Positions 1 to 8,761 of a stretch of DNA of 64,000 nucleotides are shown here, one piece after another (positions within the stretch are counted from its first letter, which is position 1; each line of letters starts with the position of its first letter). The notes under the pieces were generated by a model. The model saw only the letters and a list, made by a program, of their open reading frames with translations. It ran no database searches and was not told the DNA's origin. Position numbers and translations under genes: made by a program. Origin of the DNA: Roseiarcus fermentans. Its GTDB lineage: Bacteria > Pseudomonadota > Alphaproteobacteria > Rhizobiales > Beijerinckiaceae. The DNA lies in assembly GCF_003315135.1 (NCBI RefSeq), contig NZ_QNRK01000001.1:69458-133457 (forward strand). Reading direction: 5' to 3'.

Positions 1-66
1 TCAAGAGAGAGAGAATTGATTTTTATTGGAGCGCTCCGGGCCTGGACCCGTGCGGGAGGATGAGAC

Positions 67-855
67 ATGGATCTCGAGTTGAACGGAAAGCGCGCCCTGG
101 TCAGCGCGTCGTCGGGCGGAATCGGCGAGGCGATCGCGGCCTCCCTGGCCCGGGAAGGCGCCGTGGCGATCGTCAACGGCAGAAATGCGCAAGGCGTCGA
201 CCAGGCGATCGCGCGAATTCGGACGCGCGTTCCGGCTGCGCGCCTCGAGCCGCTCGTCGCCGATCTTTCAGAAGAGTCCGGCTGCGACGCCGCCATCCGG
301 GCGTTTCCGGCGGTCGACGTTCTGGTCAACAACCTCGGAATCTACGAGCCGAGCGATTTCTTCGCCACGACCGACGCCCAGTGGCGCCGGCTGTTCGAGG
401 TCAACGTGATGAGCGGCGTTCGTCTGTCGCGGCGCCATCTCAAAGGCATGATCGACCGCAACGACGGACGCGTGGTGTTCGTGGCGAGCGAGTCCGGCGT
501 CAACCCGGCGCCGGAAATGGCGCACTATTCGGCGACCAAGACGATGCAGATGAGCGTGTCGCGCAATCTGGCCGAGCTGACCCGGGGCACGAACGTCACC
601 GTCAACGTCGTCCTGCCGGGACCGACCAACACCGAAGGCGTGGGCGCTTTCATCGCCAATCTCTATCCCGACCTGCCGCGCGCCGAGGCGCACCGCAAGT
701 TCATGCGCGAGAACCGTCCGACCTCGCTGATCCAGCGCCTGTCCGAACCCGACGAGATCGCTGATTTCGTCGCCTTTCTGGCGAGCCGCCGCGCCGGCGC
801 AATCAACGGCGCGGCGTTGAGGGTCGACGGCGGGATGATTCGCTCCGTCTTCTGA
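67..855 (+). CDS. SDR-family NAD(P)-dependent oxidoreductase
   Basis: A 262-residue short-chain dehydrogenase, full length for the classical family. The N-terminal Rossmann glycine motif reads SASSGGIG, the NNLG motif follows, and the catalytic YSATK (Tyr-x-x-x-Lys) is preceded by the serine in ASES. The C-terminus ends in the usual VDGG segment. The ATG is placed by a GGGAGGA ribosome site seven bases upstream. It converges on the epimerase-like gene at 886-1764 and resembles the second dehydrogenase at 1791-2573 over most of its length, including a shared NVM(S/T)GVR(L/M)SR stretch and an IRS(V/A)F tail. The substrate is probably a sugar, polyol or hydroxy acid, inferred only from the neighbours (epimerase, RpiR, FGGY kinase). 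Confidence 0.88.
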   Translation: MDLELNGKRALVSASSGGIGEAIAASLAREGAVAIVNGRNAQGVDQAIARIRTRVPAARLEPLVADLSEESGCDAAIRAFPAVDVLVNNLGIYEPSDFFATTDAQWRRLFEVNVMSGVRLSRRHLKGMIDRNDGRVVFVASESGVNPAPEMAHYSATKTMQMSVSRNLAELTRGTNVTVNVVLPGPTNTEGVGAFIANLYPDLPRAEAHRKFMRENRPTSLIQRLSEPDEIADFVAFLASRRAGAINGAALRVDGGMIRSVF

Positions 856-885
856 CCCCGGCGGCCGGCGCCTCGGGGCCCGCAG

Positions 886-1764
886 CTACCAGGGGCGAGC
901 GGCATGGGCCGCCGCGGCGAGTTCCGCCCGCATGAAGGCGAGCGCTTCGCGCGCGGTCGCCTCCGCATCGCTCCACTGACAACGCCACAGCGCGATCGCG
1001 CCGGCGAGGCCGGGGCCCAGTCGCGCGTTCGAGAAACTCTCCACCGTGACGCCGCCCGTGTAGCCGGCGCGCGCGAGGGCGCCGAAAAAGGCCTTGAAGT
1101 CGAACCCACCGGCCCCCAGCGTCCCGCGCGTATTGTCGGCGACGTGCGCATAGCCGAGGAGATCCGCGTTCCGGGCGATCGCGCCCGCGATGTCGGTTTC
1201 CTCGATGTTCATATGGAAGGTGTCCATGTGAACAAAGAGGTTCCTGGCGCCGATCGAGCGAATGAGCGCCCCCGCTTCGTCGAGCGTGTTGACGAGATAC
1301 GATTCGTAGCGGTTGACGGCTTCGAGGCCGAGTTTCAGACCCTTGCCGCCGGCATAGCCGTCGAGTCGGGCGAGGGCGGATCGGACCTGGTTCTTCTGCG
1401 CCTCGCTCGGCGGCGCCGAATAGCGATTGAACGCGGCGTAGGCGATTCCGCTGACGCACGGCGCGCCGATCTCCTCGGCGATGTCGAGACACCGCCGGAC
1501 CGTCGCCTCGCCTCGCCTCGCGACCGCCGGATCCAGGCTCGAAATGTCGGAATCGACCCCGAGCGCCATTCCGAGCGCGATGGCGATCCCCGCGTCCCTT
1601 GCGAGCCGCCTGGTCATGGCGACGTCGATCGTCGCCGGATCGAAGATCAGGACTTCGATCGCGTCGAAGCCGACCCGCGCCGCGCAGTCGATCGCCGCCT
1701 TGGCCGACGCGGCCGTCCAGGCGTCGGTGAAGAGGAGGCTGTGAACGCCGAGCGTGTTGGTCAT
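886..1764 (-). CDS. Sugar phosphate isomerase/epimerase (ketose 3-epimerase-like TIM barrel)
   Basis: A 292-residue xylose-isomerase-like TIM barrel. Segments typical of the D-tagatose/D-psicose 3-epimerase group are visible: GLEAVNRYESYLVNT (metal-binding Glu), HMDTFHMNIEE (metal Asp and His), HVADNTRG, and TVESF near the end (second metal Glu). Members bind Mn or Mg and isomerise free or phosphorylated ketoses. It is read in the same direction as the dehydrogenase at 1791-2573, which ends upstream with a 26-bp gap, so the two are probably co-transcribed. The exact sugar cannot be told from sequence. Confidence 0.82.
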   Translation of the reverse strand: MTNTLGVHSLLFTDAWTAASAKAAIDCAARVGFDAIEVLIFDPATIDVAMTRRLARDAGIAIALGMALGVDSDISSLDPAVARRGEATVRRCLDIAEEIGAPCVSGIAYAAFNRYSAPPSEAQKNQVRSALARLDGYAGGKGLKLGLEAVNRYESYLVNTLDEAGALIRSIGARNLFVHMDTFHMNIEETDIAGAIARNADLLGYAHVADNTRGTLGAGGFDFKAFFGALARAGYTGGVTVESFSNARLGPGLAGAIALWRCQWSDAEATAREALAFMRAELAAAAHAARPW

Positions 1765-1790
1765 GGCGCGAATCCTCTCCCATCAGGGCC

Positions 1791-2573
1791 CTAGAAGGCG
1801 GAGCGAATGACGCCGCCCTCGCAGCGCTGGGCGGCGCCGTTCATCGCCGGATTGGCGGCGAGCGCGACGACGGCGCGGCCGTGGACGGCTGGATCGATGA
1901 GACATTGAATCAGCGACGACGGTTCGTTGTCGCGGAAGTAGCCGGCGACGACCTGTTCGGTCGTCCTTCCCGACTGCGCGGCCATCCCGGCCATGTAGTT
2001 GAGCACGGACTGCGTCGCGGTCGGACCGGGAAGGAAGGCGTTGACTCGGACCTTCGTCCCTTTCGTGCATTCGGCGAGGGCGCGCGCCAGACCCTGTTGG
2101 GCCGACTTGGTCATGGAATAGTGAGCCATCCAGGGAATGCTCTTGATCGCGGCGTCGGAAGAAATGAAGACGATCGATCCCGAGTTGCGCGCGAGCATGG
2201 TCTTCAGGACGGCGCGGCTCATGCGGACGCCGGTCATGACGTTGACGTCGAAAAACTCCAGCCAGCGCTCGTCGGTGATCTCGAAGAAATCCATCGATTC
2301 GAAGATCCCGATGTTGTTGATGAGGAACTCGATCGGGCCGAAGGTTTCGGCGAACGCCGTCAGACGATCGACGTCCGCCGGGCGGGTCAGGTCGGCCACG
2401 ATCCCGTGGGCCCTGGGTCCGAGTTCGCGCGTCGCCGCCTCGAGCTTTTCGCGATCCCGGCCGTTGATCACGACCACGGCGCCTTCATCGTGGAAGGCCT
2501 GGGCGATCGCCTTGCCGATGCCGGAAGCGCCGCCGGTCACCGCGACGACCTTGCCCTCCAAGCCGTAATCCAT
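1791..2573 (-). CDS. SDR-family oxidoreductase, paralogue of the 67-855 gene
   Basis: A 260-residue classical short-chain dehydrogenase with TGGASGIG cofactor motif, NNIG, a serine-containing FISSD strand and catalytic YSMTK. The start is set at MDYGLEGK because the frame upstream is arginine-rich and lacks family similarity. CAGGAGAT lies just upstream as a ribosome site. The C-terminal CEGGVIRSAF tail matches the [10 protein letters not shown] tail of the first dehydrogenase, so the pair probably arose by duplication and now flanks the epimerase gene on opposite strands. It is divergent from the RpiR regulator, with an AT-rich shared promoter region. Confidence 0.87.
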   Translation of the reverse strand: MDYGLEGKVVAVTGGASGIGKAIAQAFHDEGAVVVINGRDREKLEAATRELGPRAHGIVADLTRPADVDRLTAFAETFGPIEFLINNIGIFESMDFFEITDERWLEFFDVNVMTGVRMSRAVLKTMLARNSGSIVFISSDAAIKSIPWMAHYSMTKSAQQGLARALAECTKGTKVRVNAFLPGPTATQSVLNYMAGMAAQSGRTTEQVVAGYFRDNEPSSLIQCLIDPAVHGRAVVALAANPAMNGAAQRCEGGVIRSAF

Positions 2574-2762
2574 TGTGCGATCTCCTGAACTTCGCGCCTG
2601 CGGGCGGCGCCGGCGGGCAATCACGGCAAATTATATTTTCTGACATTTCTTTTGCAACGAATTTTTTTCTGCCTATGGTCGATCTTGCGCCGAGCTCCGG
2701 GCCGTCGAGCCCCGTCGCTGGGCGCCGGGGTCCGTGAGCCATCCTGTTTCGGGGTATTTCGC
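2574..2762. promoter_or_regulatory. AT-rich divergent promoter region, candidate RpiR control site
   Basis: About 190 bp separate the divergent dehydrogenase and RpiR genes. The stretch 2625-2672 is strikingly AT-rich against the local background and contains GAATTTTTTTCTG (2659-2671) and a similar TATATTTTCTGAC. A 12-of-13 match to the first motif, GAATATTTTTCTG, occurs at 5982-5994 before the sulfur operon. RpiR-type proteins often bind near their own genes, so an operator here is a reasonable inference, not shown directly. Confidence 0.4.
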
Positions 2763-3749
2763 ATGACCGAGCCGCTCGACCCCAAGGCGTCCGCGTCCCC
2801 TGAGCCGGGCGCCTCGGCGCTGGCGAAGAAGAAACGCGCGCCGCGTTCGCACAAGGCCGACGAACAGCCCGAAAGCGTGATTGCACGCATTCGCTGGTCG
2901 CGCCCCTACCTCAATCCGGCGTTGCGCCGGATCGCCGAATACATCCTCAAGAACCCCGAGCAGGTGAAGTCGATCTCGATCAAGGACCTCGCGCTGTTGT
3001 GCCAGGTTTCGGAATCGACGATCACGCGCTTCGTCCGCGACGTAAACGTTGTCAATTTCCAACAGCTCAAGATCCGCATTGCGGAGGAATTGTCCAAGAG
3101 CTCCACGACCCCGGTCGCTGACATGGAGCGGCGCCATGTTTATGAAGACATATCGCCCACGGACGACACGTCGCTCGTCGTCGACAAGATTTCGGGTCGC
3201 TATATCAAGACGATATCCGACACGATGAACGGCCTCAACACGAGGGAGGTCGAGCGCGCGGTCGATGCGATCAACGCTTGCGATTTCATCGTCTTTTTCG
3301 CGCTGGGCTCATCGAATCTCGCCGCCGAGAACGCCATCATGCGGTTCATGCGGGTGGGAAAGACCTGCCAGTTCTTCCATGATTTCACCTTGCGACAGAT
3401 CTCCGCGACGACGCTCAACGAGCGTTCGCTCGCGATCGGGATCAGCAACTCGGGGCGAACCATCACCACGACCAATGCGCTCAAGGAAGCCAAGGCGCGC
3501 GGCGCGACCACGATCTGCATCACGTCGTTTCCCGAATCGCCGATCGTGTCCTATGCGGACATCAAACTGTTCACGCCGACGGTGAACGCGGCGCTCGGAT
3601 CGGCGGACTACCACGAGTCCATGGTTTCGAAGATCGCCCAGTTGCACGTGATCGACGTTCTGTATTCATGCTTCGCGGTGCGCAATTACGATAAGTCCAT
3701 CGACGCGCTCGAGAGGTCCGAGGTCTACGCCACCAGTACGCGCGAATAG
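2763..3749 (+). CDS. MurR/RpiR-family transcriptional regulator
   Basis: A 328-residue regulator. After a lysine-rich lead (about residues 1-40) comes the RpiR helix-turn-helix domain, with VKSISIKDLALLCQVSEST and TRFVRDVNVVNFQQLKIRIAEEL visible at about 75-120. The C-terminal SIS sugar-binding domain contains FFALGSSNLAAENA and AIGISNSGRT followed by TTTNALKEAKARGATTICIT. Family members sense phosphorylated sugars through the SIS fold and control catabolic genes. The ATG at 2763 is chosen because the upstream extension of the frame is low-complexity. Likely targets are the divergent dehydrogenase/epimerase pair and perhaps the kinase downstream. Confidence 0.9.
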   Translation: MTEPLDPKASASPEPGASALAKKKRAPRSHKADEQPESVIARIRWSRPYLNPALRRIAEYILKNPEQVKSISIKDLALLCQVSESTITRFVRDVNVVNFQQLKIRIAEELSKSSTTPVADMERRHVYEDISPTDDTSLVVDKISGRYIKTISDTMNGLNTREVERAVDAINACDFIVFFALGSSNLAAENAIMRFMRVGKTCQFFHDFTLRQISATTLNERSLAIGISNSGRTITTTNALKEAKARGATTICITSFPESPIVSYADIKLFTPTVNAALGSADYHESMVSKIAQLHVIDVLYSCFAVRNYDKSIDALERSEVYATSTRE

Positions 3750-4059
3750 CGCACGGCGCGCGAGCGCGGACGAAAGCCTCACGCGGCGCGGAGCGCTCGG
3801 AGGCTGGCGTTGCGGTCCCGTGTCGGAACGCGCTTGGCGGGCGAACGGCGAGGCGCCGCTCGCGTTCGTCTTCGGCGCGCAGGCGATGCGGTCGCGGCCC
3901 AGCCGGACGGGGCGCCCGGACGAAGGAGCGAACAGCCCGCGAGCGGCGGGGACGGGGAATGAAATTTCATACGATTATGGTTGCCAATGGGAAAACTTTT
4001 TGTTCTATTCTCGAGCCGGCGAAAAAAGCCGGAACGCCCGGGGCTTGGGGAGGTCGGCG
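3750..4059. promoter_or_regulatory. 310-bp intergenic region before the FGGY kinase
   Basis: No gene is seen. The first 200 bp are GC-rich and unremarkable. The last 100 bp turn AT-rich (GAAATTTCATACGATT at about 3960 and GGAAAACTTTTTGTTC at about 3990), which marks a probable promoter for the kinase. It ends in a strong GGGGAGG ribosome site. Confidence 0.4.
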
Positions 4060-5553
4060 ATGACGAAGCGGTTCGTGATGGCGTTCGACGAGGGAACGAC
4101 CAGCGCACGCGCGGTCATTTTCGATCGACAGGGTCAGGTCGTTTCCGTCGGCCAGCAGGAGATCCGGCAGATTTACCCGCAGCCGGGGTGGGTCGAACAC
4201 GACCCGGTCGAGATCTGGACGAAACAGCTCGCCGTCGCCAGGGAAGCGATTCGCAAGGCCGGAATTTCGCCGTCGGATCTGGCCGCCATCGGCATCACCT
4301 GCCAAAGGGAGACGACCGTCATCTGGGATCGCGCGACGGGCGAGCCGATCTACAACGCGGTGGTTTGGCAAGACCGCCGCACCGCCGGACTCTGCGATTC
4401 GCTCACTGCGCGCGGCTTGGCGCCATACGTGGCCGAGAACACCGGTCTGGTGATCGACGCGTATTTCTCCGGGTCGAAGGTCCAGTGGCTGCTCGGAAAC
4501 ATCCCCGGCGCGCGCGAGCGCGCCGAACGGGGCGAACTGGCGTTCGGCACCATCGACACCTGGTTGATCTGGAACCTGACGGGCGGCCGCGCGCACGTGA
4601 CCGATTACACCAACGCATCCCGAACGATGCTCTTCAACATCCGGACCCTGACATGGGACGAGCGCATGCTCGAGGCGTTGAGCGTTCCAACCGCTCTGCT
4701 TCCCGAGGTCCGCAATTCATCGGAAGTCTACGGCGTCACCGACCGCGCCTTGTTCGACGTCGAGATCCCCGTCGCCGCAGCCGTCGGCGATCAGCAGGGC
4801 GCCCTGTTCGGGCAGGCCTGCTTTTCCAAGGGCATGGCGAAGTGCACGTTCGGAACGGCGGCCGCGTTGATGATGAACACAGGCGATCAGCCGATCGTTC
4901 CGGACCGAGGCCTGATCTCGACCATCGCCGTCGGGGTCGACAACAAGGTCCAGTATGCGATCGAGGGCGTCTTGTTCATCACCGGCGCAGCCGTGCAATG
5001 GCTGCGAGACGAGCTGCAGATCATCAAATCGAGTTCGGAGGCGGCGGTCACCACGCCAGACACGAACGGCGTCTATTTCGTCCCGGCGTTCATTGGTCTG
5101 TCGGCTCCGCTCTGGGATCCGTATGCGCGGGGCGCGATCGTCGGACTCACCCGCGGCGCGAACCGGAGCCACATCATCCGAGCGACGCTGGAGGCGACCT
5201 CCTACCAGATCCGCGACGTGGTCGAAGCCATGCAGGCTGTCGCGGGAATCGACGTCGAAGGCCTCAAAGTCGACGGCGGCGCTTGCGTGAACGACTTTCT
5301 GATGCAGTTCACTTCGGACATTCTCGGCGCGCCCGTGCTGCGCCCGCGGGTGGTCGAGTCGACGGCGCGCGGCGCGGCCTTTCTGGCCGGCATCGCGACG
5401 GGCGTGTGGTCCGGACGAGAAGAGCTGGCCGACGCCTTCGAGCTCGAACGCAGGTTCGAGCCGGCGATGGACCGCGGCAAGGCGGATACGCTTTACCGGG
5501 GATGGAGCCGTGCGGTCGAAAGGTCGCGGGACTGGGTCGAGCGCTGTTCTTGA
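4060..5553 (+). CDS. glpK: Glycerol kinase-type FGGY kinase
   Basis: A 497-residue kinase, the normal length of GlpK, which phosphorylates glycerol to sn-glycerol 3-phosphate with ATP in the cytoplasm. FDEGTTSARAVIFD opens the first FGGY domain, WVEHDP and CQRETTVIWD follow, and the second domain shows GDQQGALFGQ, GAAVQWLRD, GVYFVPAF and WDPYARGAIVGLTRG. The start has a GGGGAGG site seven bases upstream; the longer upstream frame does not align with the family. One deviation is CTFGTAAALMMNTG where glycerol kinases usually have a TYGTGCF-type loop, so another polyol could be the substrate. Its neighbours (RpiR, epimerase, dehydrogenases) fit polyol use. Confidence 0.82.
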   Translation: MTKRFVMAFDEGTTSARAVIFDRQGQVVSVGQQEIRQIYPQPGWVEHDPVEIWTKQLAVAREAIRKAGISPSDLAAIGITCQRETTVIWDRATGEPIYNAVVWQDRRTAGLCDSLTARGLAPYVAENTGLVIDAYFSGSKVQWLLGNIPGARERAERGELAFGTIDTWLIWNLTGGRAHVTDYTNASRTMLFNIRTLTWDERMLEALSVPTALLPEVRNSSEVYGVTDRALFDVEIPVAAAVGDQQGALFGQACFSKGMAKCTFGTAAALMMNTGDQPIVPDRGLISTIAVGVDNKVQYAIEGVLFITGAAVQWLRDELQIIKSSSEAAVTTPDTNGVYFVPAFIGLSAPLWDPYARGAIVGLTRGANRSHIIRATLEATSYQIRDVVEAMQAVAGIDVEGLKVDGGACVNDFLMQFTSDILGAPVLRPRVVESTARGAAFLAGIATGVWSGREELADAFELERRFEPAMDRGKADTLYRGWSRAVERSRDWVERCS

Positions 5554-6121
5554 AGGCCGATACGCCGCAAGGGCGGGGCCAGGGTGTTTTCGGACATGCG
5601 CCGTGCGACGGATCGCACCGAAAGAGGAACCGGCCTTGTCCGGTCAGTTTCCAAAGTTCCTTGAGCGCCGATCCCGCAGGCTTTCGGCGCTACGATGGCT
5701 GCGCGCGGCGTGACCGTCGGCGTCGCAAGCGCGCCCCGCAGGGCGACAGTCGGGTCGTTCTCGGCGCGCGCCTTGGCGATGCCGAAGCGGAATCCGCGCG
5801 GCGTCGCCGGCGTCGCGCGCGTCTTTCAATCCGGTTTCGGGTCCGCCACCGGCGCGCCGACGTGCAGGCGCTCGACGCAAGACCGAGGACCCGCTTGCGG
5901 AGCGCGGTTGGAACGCGCGCGGTGACGCTGACGGAGCAGCGCACGGCAATAGGATAAATCGTCTGCGACGCGCCGCTGAGAGAATATTTTTCTGTCCTTG
6001 CCCTCAATCAGAGAAGGAATTCATTTTCTTCTTTCGATGCCCCGAATGGAGACAAAAGAAGTTGCTCGAGCAGCAGGAGAAAATTAGACTACTAAAACGA
6101 TCGAGTTTATGGATTATCTCA
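5554..6121. promoter_or_regulatory. 568-bp gene-free leader of the sulfur operon
   Basis: No convincing gene is present; the short frames here are arginine-rich shadows. From about 5980 to 6120 the composition shifts to AT-rich, with GAATATTTTTCTG at 5982-5994 and several A/T runs, so the promoter and any sulfur-starvation control site for the flavin reductase-sfnG operon should lie here. No riboswitch fold could be recognised by eye. Confidence 0.4.
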
Positions 6122-6649
6122 ATGGCACACGTTTCCCCTGAACCAGGCAGCCTCGCGCGCCTCACCGAGGCCATGCGCCACCTCGCCGGCGGCGTCGCGG
6201 TCATCACCGTCGGAAAGCCTCCGGAGCGCTCCGGTTACACCGGCACGGCAGTCTTCTCGCTGTCGATCAATCCCGAGCGAATCGTCATCAGCATCGGACG
6301 CCAGTCGTCCTCCTATTCCGTCATCCGCCAGCATGGCCTGTTCGGGGTCAACATCCTGAGCGCCGGACAACAGCACGTCGCCGACCTTTTCGCAGGACGC
6401 GGCGGCGTGAAGGGCGAAGCGCGATACCAAGGGGCCGAATGGATCGTGACCCCGCGCGGCGTGAGCCTGCTCGTCGGCGCTCTCGCCACTGCGGAATTTC
6501 GGGTCGAGGAGATCATCGAGCGCCACTCGCACGCTATCGTGATCGGTGAGCCGCTGGCGATCTCGGCGACCTCTGACAGCGATGCGCTGATCTACTGGCG
6601 CTCCGCCTATCGAGCCGTCGGGTCGGGCGTGCGCCTGGCCGCGGAATGA
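6122..6649 (+). CDS. Flavin reductase-like protein, partner of SfnG
   Basis: A 175-residue flavin reductase (FMN-binding split barrel) family protein. Residues such as GTAVFSLSINPERIVISIGRQSS and HGLFGVNILSAGQQHVADLFAG are typical; GVKGEARY and a late HSHAIVIGEP complete the pattern. These enzymes use NAD(P)H to give reduced FMN to two-component monooxygenases. It stands 65 bp before sfnG, so it very probably feeds SfnG. The ATG at 6122 is preferred since the family begins near this point; a TTG at 6062 is a longer alternative, and neither has a strong ribosome site. Confidence 0.85.
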   Translation: MAHVSPEPGSLARLTEAMRHLAGGVAVITVGKPPERSGYTGTAVFSLSINPERIVISIGRQSSSYSVIRQHGLFGVNILSAGQQHVADLFAGRGGVKGEARYQGAEWIVTPRGVSLLVGALATAEFRVEEIIERHSHAIVIGEPLAISATSDSDALIYWRSAYRAVGSGVRLAAE

Positions 6650-6714
6650 CGGCCGCCACGGGCCGACGCCATCCTCAAACAACCAGACGCCATCTCTCAA
6701 GGGAGCGAACCTTC

Positions 6715-7821
6715 ATGTCGCAGCAGCAGAGTCGTGAACCGATCAAATTCGCTTACTGGGTCCCCAATGTGTCGGGCGGCCTCGTCATTTCCAACATCGA
6801 GCAGCGCACCAACTGGACCATCGAGTACAACCAGAAGCTCGCGCAGATCGCCGAAAAGGCGGGCTTCGACTACGCCTTGACGCAGATCCGCTTCACCGCC
6901 GGTTATGGCGCGGAATTCCAGCACGAATCCGTCTCCTTCAGCCATGCGCTGCTCCATGCGACCGAGCGGCTCAAGGTCATCGCCGCGGTTTTGCCCGGTC
7001 CGTGGACGCCGGCGGTGCTCGCCAAGCAGATCACCACGATCAACCACCTCACGCAGGGGCGCGTTGCGGTCAACATCGTCTCCGGCTGGTTCCGTGGCGA
7101 GTTCCAGGCGATCGGCGAACCCTGGCTCGACCACGACGAGCGCTATCGTCGCTCGGAGGAGTTCATCCGCTGCCTGCGCGGCGTCTGGACGGAAGACAAG
7201 TTCACCTTCGCCGGCGATTTCTATCGCTTCCGCGATTTCTCGCTGAAGCCGAAACCGATCGAGCCGCTTCCCGAGATTTTCCAGGGCGGCTCGTCGCGGG
7301 CGGCTCGCGACATGGCCGCGCGCGTGTCGGATTGGTACTTCACCAACGGCAACACGCCCGACGAGATCGCCAAGCAGGTCAATGACATTCGGCAGAAGGG
7401 CGCCGCCAGCGGCCATCAGCCGAAGATCGGCGTCAACGCCTTTGCGGTCGCCCGCTCAACCGAGGCCGAGGCCCGCGCGGTCGTGCAGGAGATCATCGCC
7501 AAGGCGCTGCCCGAGGCGGTGAACGCCTTCGGCGCCGAGGTCAAGAACGCCGGCCTCGCCTCTCCGGAACGGGAAGGCAACTGGGCCAAGTCGGGCTTCG
7601 AGGACCTCGTCCAGTACAACGACGGCTTCCGCTCCAATCTCATCGGCACGCCCCAACAGATCGCCGAACGCATCCTGAGCCTCAAGGACGCCGGCGCCGA
7701 CCTGATCCTGCTCGGCTTCCTGCACTTCCAGGAGGAGGTCGCCTTCTTCGGCGACCAGGTCATCCCGCTCGTGCGCGAGCTGGAAGCGCGCCGCGAAGGC
7801 GCCAGGGCCGCCGCTGAATAA
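6715..7821 (+). CDS. sfnG: Dimethylsulfone monooxygenase, FMNH2-dependent
   Basis: A 368-residue luciferase-like monooxygenase that closely follows the known SfnG pattern: KFAYWVPNVSGGLVIS, YALTQIRFTAGYGAEFQHES, NIVSGWFRGEFQAIGE, EIFQGGSSRAARDMAARVSD and NWAKSGFEDLVQYNDGF. SfnG oxidises dimethylsulfone with reduced FMN to methanesulfinate and formaldehyde as part of sulfur scavenging. The start ATG has a GGGAGCG site upstream. It lies between its likely flavin reductase and an ABC importer in a single operon running to 14159. Confidence 0.95.
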   Translation: MSQQQSREPIKFAYWVPNVSGGLVISNIEQRTNWTIEYNQKLAQIAEKAGFDYALTQIRFTAGYGAEFQHESVSFSHALLHATERLKVIAAVLPGPWTPAVLAKQITTINHLTQGRVAVNIVSGWFRGEFQAIGEPWLDHDERYRRSEEFIRCLRGVWTEDKFTFAGDFYRFRDFSLKPKPIEPLPEIFQGGSSRAARDMAARVSDWYFTNGNTPDEIAKQVNDIRQKGAASGHQPKIGVNAFAVARSTEAEARAVVQEIIAKALPEAVNAFGAEVKNAGLASPEREGNWAKSGFEDLVQYNDGFRSNLIGTPQQIAERILSLKDAGADLILLGFLHFQEEVAFFGDQVIPLVRELEARREGARAAAE

Positions 7822-7861
7822 GCCGCGCTTCGCGGTTCATTCCCAGACCCGAGAGGCCGAA

Positions 7862-8758
7862 ATGTCGACGCTGGCCAGGACGGCCGTCTCCTATCGGGGC
7901 GCGGCCGAGGGAGACTCTTTGTCTCCTGCACGACCCGGATCGCGCGCCTCGTCCGGCGCGCAAGGGGATGGCGCGAAGTCGGCGTCGCTCGCCCTCGAAG
8001 GCGTGAGCCTCAGTTTCGGCGGCGTCGCCGCGCTCCGCGACGTCGACCTCGCCTTCGCCGACGGCTCGATCACCGCAGTCATCGGGCCGAACGGCGCCGG
8101 GAAGACGTCGCTGATCAACGTCATCACCGGCGTATACACACCCGACCGAGGACGCGTCGTCATCAAGGGGCGGTCTTATTCGCGCTCGCCGACCTCGCGG
8201 CTCGCCTCGCTCGGCGTCGCGCGAACCTTCCAGAACCTCGGCCTCTTCAAGGGCCTCTCGACCTTCGACAATATCGCCCTGGGCCTGTCGTTCGCGGCGC
8301 GTTCGACCATCGTCGAGCAGGCGCTCGGCGTCGGGCGCGCCCGCGCCGAGGTCGCCCGGACGCGGCGGAAAACCGACGAGGCGCTCGAGCATCTGCACCT
8401 CGAATCCTACCGCGACCGCCTCGTGGGTTCGCTCCCCTACGGCGTGCAGAAGCGCATCGAACTCGCCCGGGCGTCCGTCGCCGAGCCGCATTTCCTTCTG
8501 CTCGACGAGCCGCTCGCCGGCATGACGATGGACGACAAGGTCGAAATGACCGCGTTCATCCGTTCGGTTCGCAGCCGTCTCGGGGCGACGATCGTTCTCA
8601 TCGAGCACGACATCGGCCTGGTGATGAGTCTCTCCGACCGTGTCGCGGTGTTCGACTACGGGCGCAAGATCGCCGAGGGGACGCCCGCCGAGGTGCAGGC
8701 CGACCAGGCCGTCATCGACGCGTATCTCGGCGTTCCTCACGCGGACGAGGAGGCCTGA
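7862..8758 (+). CDS. ABC transporter ATP-binding protein, LivG type
   Basis: A 298-residue ATPase of the hydrophobic amino acid uptake type. Walker A GPNGAGKTS is at about residue 76, followed by GVARTFQNLGLF, the signature region SLPYGVQKRIELARA and Walker B FLLLDEPLAGM. About 40 extra residues precede the domain, giving an unusually long N-terminus. It is the first of five importer genes and is 3 bp from the next. Being inside the sfn operon, it probably powers uptake of an organosulfur compound and not of leucine; that is inference. Confidence 0.9.
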   Translation: MSTLARTAVSYRGAAEGDSLSPARPGSRASSGAQGDGAKSASLALEGVSLSFGGVAALRDVDLAFADGSITAVIGPNGAGKTSLINVITGVYTPDRGRVVIKGRSYSRSPTSRLASLGVARTFQNLGLFKGLSTFDNIALGLSFAARSTIVEQALGVGRARAEVARTRRKTDEALEHLHLESYRDRLVGSLPYGVQKRIELARASVAEPHFLLLDEPLAGMTMDDKVEMTAFIRSVRSRLGATIVLIEHDIGLVMSLSDRVAVFDYGRKIAEGTPAEVQADQAVIDAYLGVPHADEEA

Positions 8759-8761
8759 CCC

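Noticed and set aside
1-192. Minus-strand frame at the left edge
   Set aside because: Overlaps the dehydrogenase start, arginine-rich, and without motif; bases 1-66 show only the ribosome site of the first gene.
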